A stretch of 64,000 nucleotides of DNA from Paludisphaera borealis (GCF_001956985.1 NZ_CP019082.1:2108001-2172000); one strand, 5' to 3'. Shown: positions 18,977-27,093, counted from the stretch's first letter. Translations and numbers: made by a program. Notes: a model not told the origin generated them from the sequence alone.

Positions 18977-19894
18977 TCACTCGGCCCGGACGGCCTCGAC
19001 AAGTTGGTCGATCGTCCGTTCGAGCAGCGGAGTTCCTCCGAAGGTCATGCCGAGCGACCGCAGACGGGCGGTGTCGATCTGATGTTTGGGATGCGTTTCC
19101 TCCCCGTCTATCACCCCGCTCGCCCCCGACGCGCGTTGCGCCAGTCGCGCGACCTCGTATTCCGAGACGTAGCGGTCGTAACAGTTGAACATGCGGCCCG
19201 CGATCGCGCCGGGGTCGGCTTCGAGGAGAATTTCAACGGCCCGGGCGACGTCCGCCGCATGGACTTCCTTGCCCCCGCGCCGGCCTTCGACGCGGCGTCC
19301 CTCGACGACATTCCTCACCAGCCCATACCATTTGCTCGCGGCCGCCGGATGCGCCAGGCCGTAGATCCCCGTCGGCCGCAGCGCGCAGATCGGGTAGCCC
19401 GCGCCCAGGCCGAAGCTTGTCACGAAGTTCTCGACGGCCGCCTTGTGAGCCCCGTAGTGGTTGGTGCTCCACGTCGGATGGGTCTCGTCCAGGGGCCGAT
19501 CGTCCAGAATCACGTCGTGCACCGCGCACGACGAGATGTAGACGAACCGTTCGACGCCCGCCGCGCGCGCTTGCTCGATCAGCCGGAGCGTGCCCACCAC
19601 GTTGCGCTCGACGAACCCGATCAGGTCGCCGTCCTCGCCCCGAAAGCCGCCGCTGGGGTGATCGAGGGCCGAGTGTACGACGGCGTCGGCCCCGGCGACG
19701 AGTTCCTCGCCCGCGCGGCGGTCGTTCAACGTCCCCTCGATCCAGCTCAGCGCGCGAGGAGGAAGCGGCGTGGGGAAATGGCCGAGGTCGCTGGTCGGGC
19801 GATGCCAGCAGACCAGCCGGTGCCCCGCCGCCGCCAGGTGCGAGACGATGTAGCGCCCGAGAAATCCCGTGGCTCCCGTGACGGCGATCCGCAT
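18977..19894 (-). CDS. NAD-dependent epimerase/dehydratase (extended SDR)
   Basis: 305 residues from ATG 19894, with TTGGAGAG upstream. It has the Rossmann motif VTGATGFLGRYIV, the NAD-binding region around GADAVVHSALDH, catalytic Ser in VYISSCAVHD and the YxxxK pair in NHYGAHKAAVENFV. Substrate-region features RPTGIYGLAHP and the conserved later motif KEVHAADVARAVEILLEA are typical of nucleotide-sugar epimerases and related extended SDRs. It converges on the adaptor gene (15 bases between stops) and is divergent from the SGNH gene. The start at 19981 would add 29 residues without family support. The substrate is unknown. Confidence 0.85.
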   Translation of the reverse strand: MRIAVTGATGFLGRYIVSHLAAAGHRLVCWHRPTSDLGHFPTPLPPRALSWIEGTLNDRRAGEELVAGADAVVHSALDHPSGGFRGEDGDLIGFVERNVVGTLRLIEQARAAGVERFVYISSCAVHDVILDDRPLDETHPTWSTNHYGAHKAAVENFVTSFGLGAGYPICALRPTGIYGLAHPAAASKWYGLVRNVVEGRRVEGRRGGKEVHAADVARAVEILLEADPGAIAGRMFNCYDRYVSEYEVARLAQRASGASGVIDGEETHPKHQIDTARLRSLGMTFGGTPLLERTIDQLVEAVRAE

Positions 19895-19992
19895 GACGAA
19901 TCTCTCCAAGACCAGCGTCGGCCGGTCCGACGACCGGGTATCTTCCGGTTGCATTTTGCGGGATGATGGACTGTGAAGCAAGGTGAGGAATC

Positions 19993-21294
19993 ATGGACCA
20001 ACGCGCCGCCGATCCTCCGACCCCCTCCCGCTCGGCCCGTCGCATCCGCTGGTTCAAGCGGGCGATCGTCCTGACCACCGTCGGCGTCGCGGCGGGCCTG
20101 CTTCTGGCGTCGTCGACCGCGCGGTTCCACGTCCGAAACGGGGCAGAGCAGCTCCGCGCGGAGCTGCTCTGGCGCGTCGCGGGCCTGAAACCGGACCGGA
20201 CCGAGGTCGAGGCCGGATGGGGGCGTCGGCGGTCTCGGTCGATCGACCAGACCCACGACGTCCTGTCGAAATTCTACGATGGAACGTCCGACGAGATGCG
20301 CGCGCTGTTCCGGGTCGCCGGGATGGACCCCGACCACGGCCTGATCCGATACGGCCGCGGCGATCAGGCGTTCCTGATCTCGTCGCAGGTCTTCGAGCGC
20401 GACGACCACGGTCGATCGTACCGGATGCGTCCCAACACGCGATCGGTCTGGCTCCGGCAGGTCACGCTTCACAACGGGCCGTTCGGCCTGTTCCAGGTGC
20501 TCGACGCCCCCGAACACCGGGCCGCCGCGGAGCGCGCCGGGGCGATCGTCGACGAAGGGTCGGTCCAGAACACGAATTCTTGGGGCCTCCGCGGCCCCGA
20601 GCCCGACCCGAACGCACCATTCCGGGGCGTTGTTCTGGGCGATTCGTTCATGCAATCGATGTTCAACGGCGACGCCGAAACCCCGTCGATCTACCTGGCC
20701 AGGCATCTCGAAGACCACTGGAAACAGACCGTCTCAATCGCCAACACGGGCCACATCGGCTACTCGCCCGAGCAGTATTATTTCGCGCTTGAGGAGTACG
20801 GCGAGCGGATGCGTCCGCAGTTCGTGGTGGTCAGCGTTTGCCCGAACGACTTCGGCGACGGCATGCCGGTCCTCGCCGGCGCCGGCGACTGGTTCGACGA
20901 GGCCGCCTACTGGCTCGAGAAGATCCAGCTCTGGTGCAACGCCCACTCGGCCTCCCTCTTCCTGGTGGCCGTCCCGACTCACATCCAGATAGAACACCAG
21001 CGCAAGGAAGCCTTCTATCCGGGACAGGTCTGCAACATCTTCCGCGCCGCCCCGGCGCAGTATTGCAACCCCGTCGACGAATTCATCGACGAGAACCTAC
21101 GGCTGAAGCGCGACGCCATCCGCGAGGGAAAGGGCTATGAAGCGAGCTTGCTGTACAACCGCGCGATCCAGGACGACCACTTCTCCCCGCGCGGCGCCGA
21201 TCTATGGGCGCGAATCGTCGCCAGGCGGTTGATCCTGATGCTCGAAACCAAAAAACCGGCTTCGGCCGCTTCGCCTCCTCTCGCGAGTCCTTGA
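19993..21294 (+). CDS. Membrane-anchored SGNH/GDSL hydrolase-like protein
   Basis: 433 residues from ATG 19993 with GAGG five bases upstream. An N-terminal membrane anchor (AIVLTTVGVAAGLLLASS) is followed by a region of unknown fold, then by an SGNH domain: block I GVVLGDSFMQSMFNGD with the nucleophile Ser, the Gly-block NTGHIGYSPEQY, block III VVSVCPNDFGDG and the Asp-His pair in QDDHFSPRGADLWA near the end. This family includes esterases and O-acetyl transfer enzymes of cell-surface polysaccharides (AlgJ/AlgX- and DltD-like members have the same GDSF block). The active site would face the periplasm. A perfect 28-base palindrome lies inside the coding sequence near its start. Confidence 0.78.
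   Translation: MDQRAADPPTPSRSARRIRWFKRAIVLTTVGVAAGLLLASSTARFHVRNGAEQLRAELLWRVAGLKPDRTEVEAGWGRRRSRSIDQTHDVLSKFYDGTSDEMRALFRVAGMDPDHGLIRYGRGDQAFLISSQVFERDDHGRSYRMRPNTRSVWLRQVTLHNGPFGLFQVLDAPEHRAAAERAGAIVDEGSVQNTNSWGLRGPEPDPNAPFRGVVLGDSFMQSMFNGDAETPSIYLARHLEDHWKQTVSIANTGHIGYSPEQYYFALEEYGERMRPQFVVVSVCPNDFGDGMPVLAGAGDWFDEAAYWLEKIQLWCNAHSASLFLVAVPTHIQIEHQRKEAFYPGQVCNIFRAAPAQYCNPVDEFIDENLRLKRDAIREGKGYEASLLYNRAIQDDHFSPRGADLWARIVARRLILMLETKKPASAASPPLASP
20144..20171. repeat. Perfect 28-base palindrome within a coding sequence
   Basis: CAGAGCAGCTCCGC at 20144-20157 is followed without spacer by its exact complement to 20171. It encodes part of AEQLRAELLW in the SGNH protein. It is unrelated to the dispersed intergenic repeat family. 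Confidence 0.9.
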
Positions 21295-21425
21295 AGTCAG
21301 GATGCTTCTTGGAGGGAGCCCGCGAGCATGCGAGAATACAAACTCATTCTGTTCAAGCCCGGACGACGCCAGCGGAATCTCTCGCCATGTTCGATCTCAG
21401 GTCTCGTCGAATGAAGGAACGGTCC

Positions 21426-22442
21426 ATGTCTCCAAGAGCGCTGTTCCGCCGCGCGGCGCTGGCGTCGGCACTGCTCTTGGCCTTTGGCGCGTGCGCGACG
21501 GCCGCCGACGCGCAGACGTCGCCCGAGCCGCCCGCGAAGACCCTTGCGCAGCGGATCGAGCCCCTCGTCAAGGCCCACAAGGGGAAGGTCGCCGTCGCCG
21601 TCAAGAACCTCAAGACGGGTGAATCGTACGTTTACCACGCCGACGACGTCATGCCGACCGCCAGCCTGATCAAGTTCCCGGTGATGATCGAAGCCTATCG
21701 ACAGGCCGCCGCGGGCCGGATCAACCTCGACTCGACCATCAAGCTGCACAAGGCCGACAAGGTGCCGGGATCGGGGATTCTGACCGATCACTTCTCGGAC
21801 GGGGCGACCTTCGCCCTCCGCGACGCGGTGAGGCTCATGATTAAATTCTCCGACAACACGGCCACGAACCTGGTGCTCGACGCGATCGGCATGGGGGCGA
21901 CGGCCGAGACGATGGTGAAGCTTGGCTGTCCGGACACGAAGATCCACTCCAAGGTCTATCGCCGTGACACCTCGGTCTTCCCCGAGCGGAGCAAGCTCTA
22001 CGGTCTGGGAAGCACGACGGCCGCCCAGATGATTCGGCTGTGCGAGGAACTCAAGGCCGGGCGGCTCGTCGATCCGAAGGCCAGCGCGGCGATGTATGAA
22101 CATCTCGCGACCTGCGACGACAAGGACAAGTTTCCTCGGTTTCTGCCGGAGGGCGCGAAGATCGCGTTCAAGACCGGGAGCGTCGACGCCAGCCGCACCG
22201 CCGCCGGCCTCATCGAGTGCCCCGCCGGCTCGGTCGCCCTCTGCGTGCTGACGACCGATAATGAAGACCAACGTTGGATCGCCGACAACGCGGGCAACCT
22301 GATCTGCGCCAAGATCGCCCGCGAAGTCTTCGACCACTTCCAGAACAAGCCCGAGACTCCCGGCCCGGCGTCGACGGTCGCCAAGGAGCCGTCGAAACCT
22401 CAAACCACCCCGGGCGCCCCCCCGGCCCCCGGAACGCGATGA
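21426..22442 (+). CDS. Class A beta-lactamase-like serine hydrolase, exported
   Basis: 338 residues from ATG 21426 (AAGGA seven bases upstream). A Sec-type signal peptide (FRRAALASALLLAFGACATAADA) is followed by the active-site motifs of the serine beta-lactamase/PBP fold: SxxK as Ser80-Leu-Ile-Lys83 in TASLIKF, SDN at 142-144 (FSDNTATNLVL) and KTG at 249-251 (FKTGSVDASR). The usual omega-loop ExxLN with the deacylating Glu is not present in standard form; the region reads FPERSKLYGLGS. It belongs to the beta-lactamase2 type (PF13354-like), whose members are not all drug-hydrolysing, so resistance must not be assumed. The tail is Pro-rich. The stop overlaps the next start as ATGA. Confidence 0.8.
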   Translation: MSPRALFRRAALASALLLAFGACATAADAQTSPEPPAKTLAQRIEPLVKAHKGKVAVAVKNLKTGESYVYHADDVMPTASLIKFPVMIEAYRQAAAGRINLDSTIKLHKADKVPGSGILTDHFSDGATFALRDAVRLMIKFSDNTATNLVLDAIGMGATAETMVKLGCPDTKIHSKVYRRDTSVFPERSKLYGLGSTTAAQMIRLCEELKAGRLVDPKASAAMYEHLATCDDKDKFPRFLPEGAKIAFKTGSVDASRTAAGLIECPAGSVALCVLTTDNEDQRWIADNAGNLICAKIAREVFDHFQNKPETPGPASTVAKEPSKPQTTPGAPPAPGTR

Positions 22443-22978
22443 GCAAGTCGAACGACGATCGCCCCAATGGAGACAGTTCGATGGGATTCTTCGACGTACT
22501 CAAGGGCTTTCTTTCCAGCGTGGCTCACCCTGGGGCCTCGGACGACGCCCGGGCCCGGCTTCGCGACGCCTGGGGCCTCGACGACGATTCGCCGACCGCC
22601 GCCCGAGAGTCCTCGTCGATCGCGCCCTCGGCCGACGCCGACTTGCCCTCGCTCTACGACGTGGAACAGTGGCGCAAGAAGCTGCGGCGCATCTTCGAGG
22701 ACCTGCCCGCCTCGAAATCGGAATGGGCCGCCCTGATGACCGAAGCCCGCGCCTACAACCTCGACGACGCGTGGATCGCCGAGCGACTGGCCGAGGAGTT
22801 CACCCTGCTGATCCGCGGCGTCGTGGCCGACCGGGTGCTCTCGGAAGCCGACCACGAGCGGGTCGAGACGGCCCGCAAGCTGATCGGCATCACCGAATCC
22901 CAGGCCGAAGCCGCCGTTCACGCGATCGTCGCCGAAGCCGAAGCGTTCTTCGGCGGCTCGGTCGTCGAGGAGGCCTGA
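22439..22978 (+). CDS. Small cytoplasmic protein with a TerB-like helical C-terminus
   Basis: 179 residues; ATG 22439 overlaps the beta-lactamase stop by four bases, so translation is probably coupled. The first ~65 residues are polar and acidic (GASDDARARLRDAWGLDDDS), the rest all-helical: LYDVEQWRKKLRRIFEDLP, AWIAERLAEEFTLLIRGVV, then DRVLSEADHERVETARKLIG with ITESQAEAAVHAIVAEAEAF. This last pair resembles the repeat unit of TerB-like domains (D-x-x-L/I-S-x-x-E ... L-G-I-x-x-x-x), but the match is by eye only. No membrane segment or signal peptide. The role is unknown. Confidence 0.6.
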   Translation: MSKSNDDRPNGDSSMGFFDVLKGFLSSVAHPGASDDARARLRDAWGLDDDSPTAARESSSIAPSADADLPSLYDVEQWRKKLRRIFEDLPASKSEWAALMTEARAYNLDDAWIAERLAEEFTLLIRGVVADRVLSEADHERVETARKLIGITESQAEAAVHAIVAEAEAFFGGSVVEEA

Positions 22979-23181
22979 GAACTGGCCGCGTCCGCGCCCG
23001 GTATGAAGAGTCTTTCATGTCCCGGCCGGACGCCTGATCGGTCTGGCTTTCCTGACGGTTTTGATCATAATACGGCCGTCTGAAATCCAGCCGCTCGTCA
23101 ACGCCCGCCCACCAGGGAAGGTGGAGAACGAAGACGAAGGGTCGAGCCCGCGGTCTCACGCGATCGGAACCCGATTCAAGG

Positions 23182-25116
23182 ATGATGAACTCGATGAACA
23201 CCTCGGCACCTTCAGGCCGATCGATCTTGCCGCGCGTCCGGGCGCGCAGCGAGGTCCGCGAGCCGAACGCGGCGACGGCTTTGCTGACTCCCCGAGGAGC
23301 GGTCGCGGTCTCCACCTGGTTCGGGCTCGTCGCGGGTCTAGCGGAACTTGGCCTGGCGTTCGGGCTCAAGCCGCTGTTCGATCCCTCGCCCGGCCTGTTC
23401 CGGATGAACCGGTTCATCCTCTGGACCATGCCGACGGTCAACCTCGTCCTGTTCCTGATCCTCGGAATGGTCGCCGCCGCGATCCTCTGCTTCAAGCCCC
23501 AAACCCGCGCGCGGTGGGCGCTCGTTCCGCTCTGCATGCTCGCCGTCCTGACCCTCTTGCTTTCGTTCCGCAAGCTCCACGACGTGGCCTGTCTGGTGCT
23601 GGCCTGCGGCCTCGGCTACCGCCTGGCGATCCGGCTGGAGCCTCGTGTCGGGTCGCTGCTCCGGCTCGTCCGGCGCAGCCTGATTCCGCTGGCGGCCGTC
23701 GCGACGGGCATGGTCGGCCTGTCGCTGGGAGGCGAAATCTTCCGCGAATCGTCGGCCGCGAAGCGCCTGCCCTCCCTGCCGGCCGCCGCGCCCAAGCCGC
23801 CCAACGTGTTGCTGATCGTTCTTGACACCGTCCGCGCCGACCGGATGAGTCTGTATGGATACGAGCGCGACACGACTCCCTCGCTCGCCCGGCTTGCGGG
23901 TCGGGGCGTGACGTTCGGCCAGGCGCGGTCGACGGCTCCCTGGACCCTTCCATCGCACGCAAGCATGATGACGGGGCGATGGCGTCACGAGCTGTCCGCC
24001 GGCATGAACCGGCCGCTCGACAACGCTGACCCGACCCTCGCCGAGTACCTCGCGGGCCACGGTTACGACACGGCCGGCTTCGTCGCCAACACCACCTACG
24101 CGGGCGCCGAGACGGGGCTCGACCGGGGTTTCGCGCGGTACGAGGATCACACGGTGTCGTTCAAGGACGTTCTGTGGACGACGGTCGTCGGCCGCCGCAT
24201 TCTCTGTCCCCTGTTCGCCCCCCAGGATCGGCGCTCGGACGGCCATCCTTGCGACCACCTCCGCAAGAACGCCGGCCATATTCGCCGCGACCTCCTTGCA
24301 TGGGTCGATCGCGAAGGGGGCGACGACCGGCCGTTCTTCGCCTTCCTGAACCTGTTCGACGCCCACAACCCCTACCTGCCGCCTCACGAGTTCAACGCCC
24401 CGTTCGGAGCCGAGCCCGAGTCGGAGCACGACCTGAAGCTGTTCGAGCGCTGGTTCATCCTCGACAAGTCGACGCTCACCCCACGCGACGTTCAGCTCGT
24501 CTCCGACGCCTACGACGACTGCCTCGCATATCTGGACTCGCAGGTGGACGGCATCCTGGGCGACCTCGCTCTCCGCGACAAGCTGGACGACACGCTCGTC
24601 ATCGTCACGGCCGACCACGGCGAGCACTTCGGCGAGCACGGTTTGTACGGGCACGCGAGCAGCCTGTACGACCAGGAGCTGCGCGTCCCTCTGCTCGTCC
24701 TGCTCCCCAAATCCGCGCACGCCGGCCGGACCGTCGCCGACCCGGTGAGCCTCCGCGACCTCCCCGCGACGGTCGTCGACGTGCTGGGCCTCGGGGCCGA
24801 CTCCCCCTTCCCCGGCCGCTCGCTCGCCCGTTGCTGGTCAGGTGCCGACGGATCGCCGACGGCGCCCGACTCGGTGCTTTCCTCGGTCGACGCACCGGTT
24901 GAGACCGCGCCCAACCAGGGCCGATCGCCGGTCTTCCGAGGCCCGATGAAAGCCGTGGCGAGCGGTCGTCGCGTCTACATCCGCAACGGCGACGGCCGCG
25001 AAGAACTCTTCGACGTCGCCGCCGACCCGGACCAGACCCACGACCTCGCCGACCTCGACGAGTCGAAACCCCACCTCGACCACCTCCGCGCCGAGCTGAT
25101 CCGCCTGCTCCGCTGA
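23182..25116 (+). CDS. Membrane-anchored sulfatase-fold hydrolase/transferase with Thr nucleophile
   Basis: 644 residues. Four or five N-terminal membrane helices (about 40-185) precede a periplasmic alkaline-phosphatase-superfamily domain: metal-binding NVLLIVLDTVRADRMSLYGY with Asp215, the nucleophile loop TLPSHASMMTGR at 255-266 and the late metal motif TADHGEHFGEHGLYGHAS. In sulfatases the loop is C/S-x-P-S-R; here Thr255 replaces the Cys/Ser and His replaces the Arg, so formylglycine maturation is not possible. Thr nucleophiles are used by lipid-linked phosphotransferases such as LtaS and EptA. The membrane N-terminus fits that, although overall the domain still looks sulfatase-like. The start is unsure: ATG 23182, 23185 and 23194 are all in frame after AAGGA at 23177. 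Confidence 0.8.
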   Translation: MMNSMNTSAPSGRSILPRVRARSEVREPNAATALLTPRGAVAVSTWFGLVAGLAELGLAFGLKPLFDPSPGLFRMNRFILWTMPTVNLVLFLILGMVAAAILCFKPQTRARWALVPLCMLAVLTLLLSFRKLHDVACLVLACGLGYRLAIRLEPRVGSLLRLVRRSLIPLAAVATGMVGLSLGGEIFRESSAAKRLPSLPAAAPKPPNVLLIVLDTVRADRMSLYGYERDTTPSLARLAGRGVTFGQARSTAPWTLPSHASMMTGRWRHELSAGMNRPLDNADPTLAEYLAGHGYDTAGFVANTTYAGAETGLDRGFARYEDHTVSFKDVLWTTVVGRRILCPLFAPQDRRSDGHPCDHLRKNAGHIRRDLLAWVDREGGDDRPFFAFLNLFDAHNPYLPPHEFNAPFGAEPESEHDLKLFERWFILDKSTLTPRDVQLVSDAYDDCLAYLDSQVDGILGDLALRDKLDDTLVIVTADHGEHFGEHGLYGHASSLYDQELRVPLLVLLPKSAHAGRTVADPVSLRDLPATVVDVLGLGADSPFPGRSLARCWSGADGSPTAPDSVLSSVDAPVETAPNQGRSPVFRGPMKAVASGRRVYIRNGDGREELFDVAADPDQTHDLADLDESKPHLDHLRAELIRLLR

Positions 25117-25139
25117 TAGAGGCGGCCATCGGATCAATC

Positions 25140-25209
25140 CACTCGCTCGCGCTTCGAGCTTGTATTGTGACCCGAAGTCCCCAATACAAGCTCGAAGCGC
25201 GAGCGAGTG
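25140..25209. repeat. Dispersed inverted repeat, copy A
   Basis: Arms at 25140-25167 and 25182-25209 are perfectly complementary over 28 bases with a 14-base loop. The arm starts CACTCGCTCGCGCTTCGAGC; other copies have CACTCGCTGGCGCTTCGGGC. The two changes are present in both arms, so pairing is kept. It lies between the convergent stops of the sulfatase-fold gene (25116) and the thioesterase gene (25220), where it could also act as a bidirectional terminator. Confidence 0.95.
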
Positions 25210-25219
25210 AATCGCATCC

Positions 25220-25606
25220 TCATTTGAGCATCTCAGGCAACCCCTGGGGCTTGCCGTCGCGATCGACGCAGGCGAGGGTCGAATGGCCTTCGGCGAGCAG
25301 TTCGCCGTCGCGGAAGAGCTGGTAATTGTGGACGATCTTGACGTGCGTCACCCTGGTGACGGTGGTCCGCAAGGTGAGCAGATCGTCGTATTGCGCGGGC
25401 TTCTTGAACTTGCAACCGATGTCGATGATGACAAGGAAATGCCCGGCGTCCTCGACCTCGCGATAGGTGATCCCGCGCTCGCGAAGCAACTCGGTCCGCC
25501 CGATCTCGAAATAGACGAAGTACGTCGCGTGGTGCAGCAGCCCCATGCGGTCGGTTTCGGCGTAGCGGACGCGGATCGACGTGTCGCAACTGACGGTCTG
25601 GCTCAT
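25220..25606 (-). CDS. Hotdog-fold acyl-CoA thioesterase (YbgC/4HBT family)
   Basis: 128 residues from ATG 25606. The 4-hydroxybenzoyl-CoA thioesterase signature is clear: VRYAETDRMGLLHHATYFVYFE with catalytic Asp19, then RTELLRERGITYREVE on the long helix, and beta strands ending STLACVDRDGKPQGLPE. It hydrolyses acyl-CoA or acyl-ACP thioesters; YbgC homologues elsewhere are linked to Tol-Pal operons, but no tol gene is adjacent here. It is the last gene of a minus-strand cluster after two phosphatases and an MBL hydrolase, 37 bases from the preceding stop. Palindromic repeat A follows 10 bases after the stop. Confidence 0.9.
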   Translation of the reverse strand: MSQTVSCDTSIRVRYAETDRMGLLHHATYFVYFEIGRTELLRERGITYREVEDAGHFLVIIDIGCKFKKPAQYDDLLTLRTTVTRVTHVKIVHNYQLFRDGELLAEGHSTLACVDRDGKPQGLPEMLK

Positions 25607-25643
25607 CGTGGTTCTCGACTCCTGCTGCGGGATGTGTCGGGCC

Positions 25644-26378
25644 TCAGCGACGATCGCCGCCGTCGTGCTTGAGCTGGAGCGCCGAGCGTTCCGGCTCGGG
25701 CCGGGTGGTGACGATCAACGGGTACGGGTCCCAGGCCCAGCGTTCGCGGTCGGGGTTGCCGGGCTTGTAGCCTTCGGCGGCCCATCGACGGAAGGTTTCG
25801 GGCCGATGCACGAGCCGCTGTTCATGCAGCCACGACTCGTACTGATCGAGCGCCTCGGACATGATCTTGCCGTCGCCGAACGGGACGTACAGGTATTCGA
25901 GCGCGAGCTGGTTGCGCGCGTCGTCGAGCGACGAGCCGTCGCGGAGCAGTTCGGCGAAGGCCGAGACGAGGCCGGTTCGTTCCGAGCCCCAGGCGCAGTG
26001 GATCAGGATCGGGTACCGGCTCGAATCGAGGGTCCGGATTAGCGTGTGGAGCTGGGCGCGCGACATCCAGACGCACGACGACAGCGCGACATCGACTTGC
26101 GTCGCCCCCGCGGCGATCGTCGCGTCGCGTTCGGCTCGATACCACTCGTGATCGGGGTTCGGCCCGCGCAGGTTGAGCACGGTCTGGATGCGGCGTTCAC
26201 GAAGGGTCTGTGCTAGCCTCGACGTCGACATCTGAGCCGATCGGAAGATTCGGCCCGGCTGGACCACTCCGAAGTTGTCGTGCGCCTGATTCCAGATGAT
26301 CCAGGTCGCGGGGAGCACCACCACCAGGCCGATCGCCGCCAGAACTCGTCGCGCTCGCCGTCTGCGCGTGCTTGCCAC
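25644..26378 (-). CDS. Membrane-anchored CX5R (dual-specificity/tyrosine) phosphatase 2
   Basis: 244 residues from GTG 26378; GGGAGG seven bases upstream strongly supports this start. The N-terminus is Arg-rich with one membrane helix (VLAAIGLVVVLPATWIIW), then VVQPGRIFRSAQMS, which recurs in the neighbour as VIQPGRLVRGAWQR and is typical of the Siw14/DSP-type family. The P-loop is HCAWGSERTGL with Cys128 and Arg134. The helix NQLALEYLYVPFGDGKI and the C-terminal segment are conserved in kind but not in detail. Substrate class (protein, inositol phosphate or sugar phosphate) is unknown. Its first 182 bases overlap the preceding phosphatase gene in another frame. Confidence 0.85.
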   Translation of the reverse strand: MASTRRRRARRVLAAIGLVVVLPATWIIWNQAHDNFGVVQPGRIFRSAQMSTSRLAQTLRERRIQTVLNLRGPNPDHEWYRAERDATIAAGATQVDVALSSCVWMSRAQLHTLIRTLDSSRYPILIHCAWGSERTGLVSAFAELLRDGSSLDDARNQLALEYLYVPFGDGKIMSEALDQYESWLHEQRLVHRPETFRRWAAEGYKPGNPDRERWAWDPYPLIVTTRPEPERSALQLKHDGGDRR

Positions 26379-26985
26379 TACCGACCTCCCAGAAACCAGA
26401 TTCCTCGCGAGCCGGTGAGAGCGTCGCCTGCACCCGCGCGAATTCCTCGATCAGAAATTGATCGTTGCGATCGACGAGCGCCTCGGGCCGCGCCCACGAC
26501 AACGTCGACACGGCCTTCCAGGCCTGCTCCGCCGTGTACCCCTCGTGGCGGATCAGGTACGCCGCATGGGCCAGGCTCGTGCGGTGGTGCCCGGCGACGC
26601 AGTGGAAGAACACGGGCTGGCGGTCGGGATCGGCCAGCAGGTCGGCCGCGATCGCCATCTGCTCGACCGTGGCGCGCGAGCCGCGCATCGGGATTATGAC
26701 CCAGTCGATCCCCTGCTCTCGGACGACGCGCGTCTGATCGATGAACTTGTGGTCGGTCGAGTTGATCGCGGTCAGCGTCACGATCGTCTTGATGCCCTCG
26801 CGGGCGATGATCCGGCGCAGGGGCGTCGGCCGCTGCCAGGCGCCGCGGACCAGTCGGCCCGGCTGGATCACCTGAACGCGCTTCTCGAGCCACTCGTTAC
26901 GATACTGGATCACGACCCCGATCGCGGCGACGGCCAGAAGACCGGCCAGGCCGAGCCCGAGGGAGATCAGTCGGCGACGCGCCAC
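26197..26985 (-). CDS. Membrane-anchored CX5R phosphatase 1, long tail overlapping the next gene
   Basis: 262 residues from GTG 26985 with GGAAGGAA about six bases upstream; an in-frame ATG at 27015 lacks such a site. Membrane helix at 8-27 (SLGLGLAGLLAVAAIGVVIQ), the VIQPGRLVRG motif, and the P-loop HCVAGHHRTSLA with Cys129 and Arg135. The preceding segment DWVIIPMRGSRATVEQM aligns in position with the WPD-like region but no obvious general-acid Asp follows. Recognisable phosphatase sequence ends at about residue 195; the last ~60 residues (SGKHAQTASATSSGGDRPGG) are read across the start of phosphatase 2 in a different frame and look non-homologous, suggesting loss of an earlier stop. Confidence 0.82.
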   Translation of the reverse strand: MARRRLISLGLGLAGLLAVAAIGVVIQYRNEWLEKRVQVIQPGRLVRGAWQRPTPLRRIIAREGIKTIVTLTAINSTDHKFIDQTRVVREQGIDWVIIPMRGSRATVEQMAIAADLLADPDRQPVFFHCVAGHHRTSLAHAAYLIRHEGYTAEQAWKAVSTLSWARPEALVDRNDQFLIEEFARVQATLSPAREESGFWEVGSGKHAQTASATSSGGDRPGGGAPRDLDHLESGARQLRSGPAGPNLPIGSDVDVEASTDPS

Positions 26986-27093
26986 GCAGATTCCTTCCTT
27001 GCCGGTGACGACCACGTCCGCGCGACGCCTTGAAACGAAAGGCGCCGCACCGGTTTCGCCGGAATTGTAGCGGGACCGCCCGATCGGGCAAGG

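Noticed and set aside
21426-22442. Calling an antibiotic-resistance determinant
   Set aside because: The fold motifs are present but the deacylation loop is not standard and the gene is in an ordinary chromosomal setting, so resistance is not supported by sequence alone.
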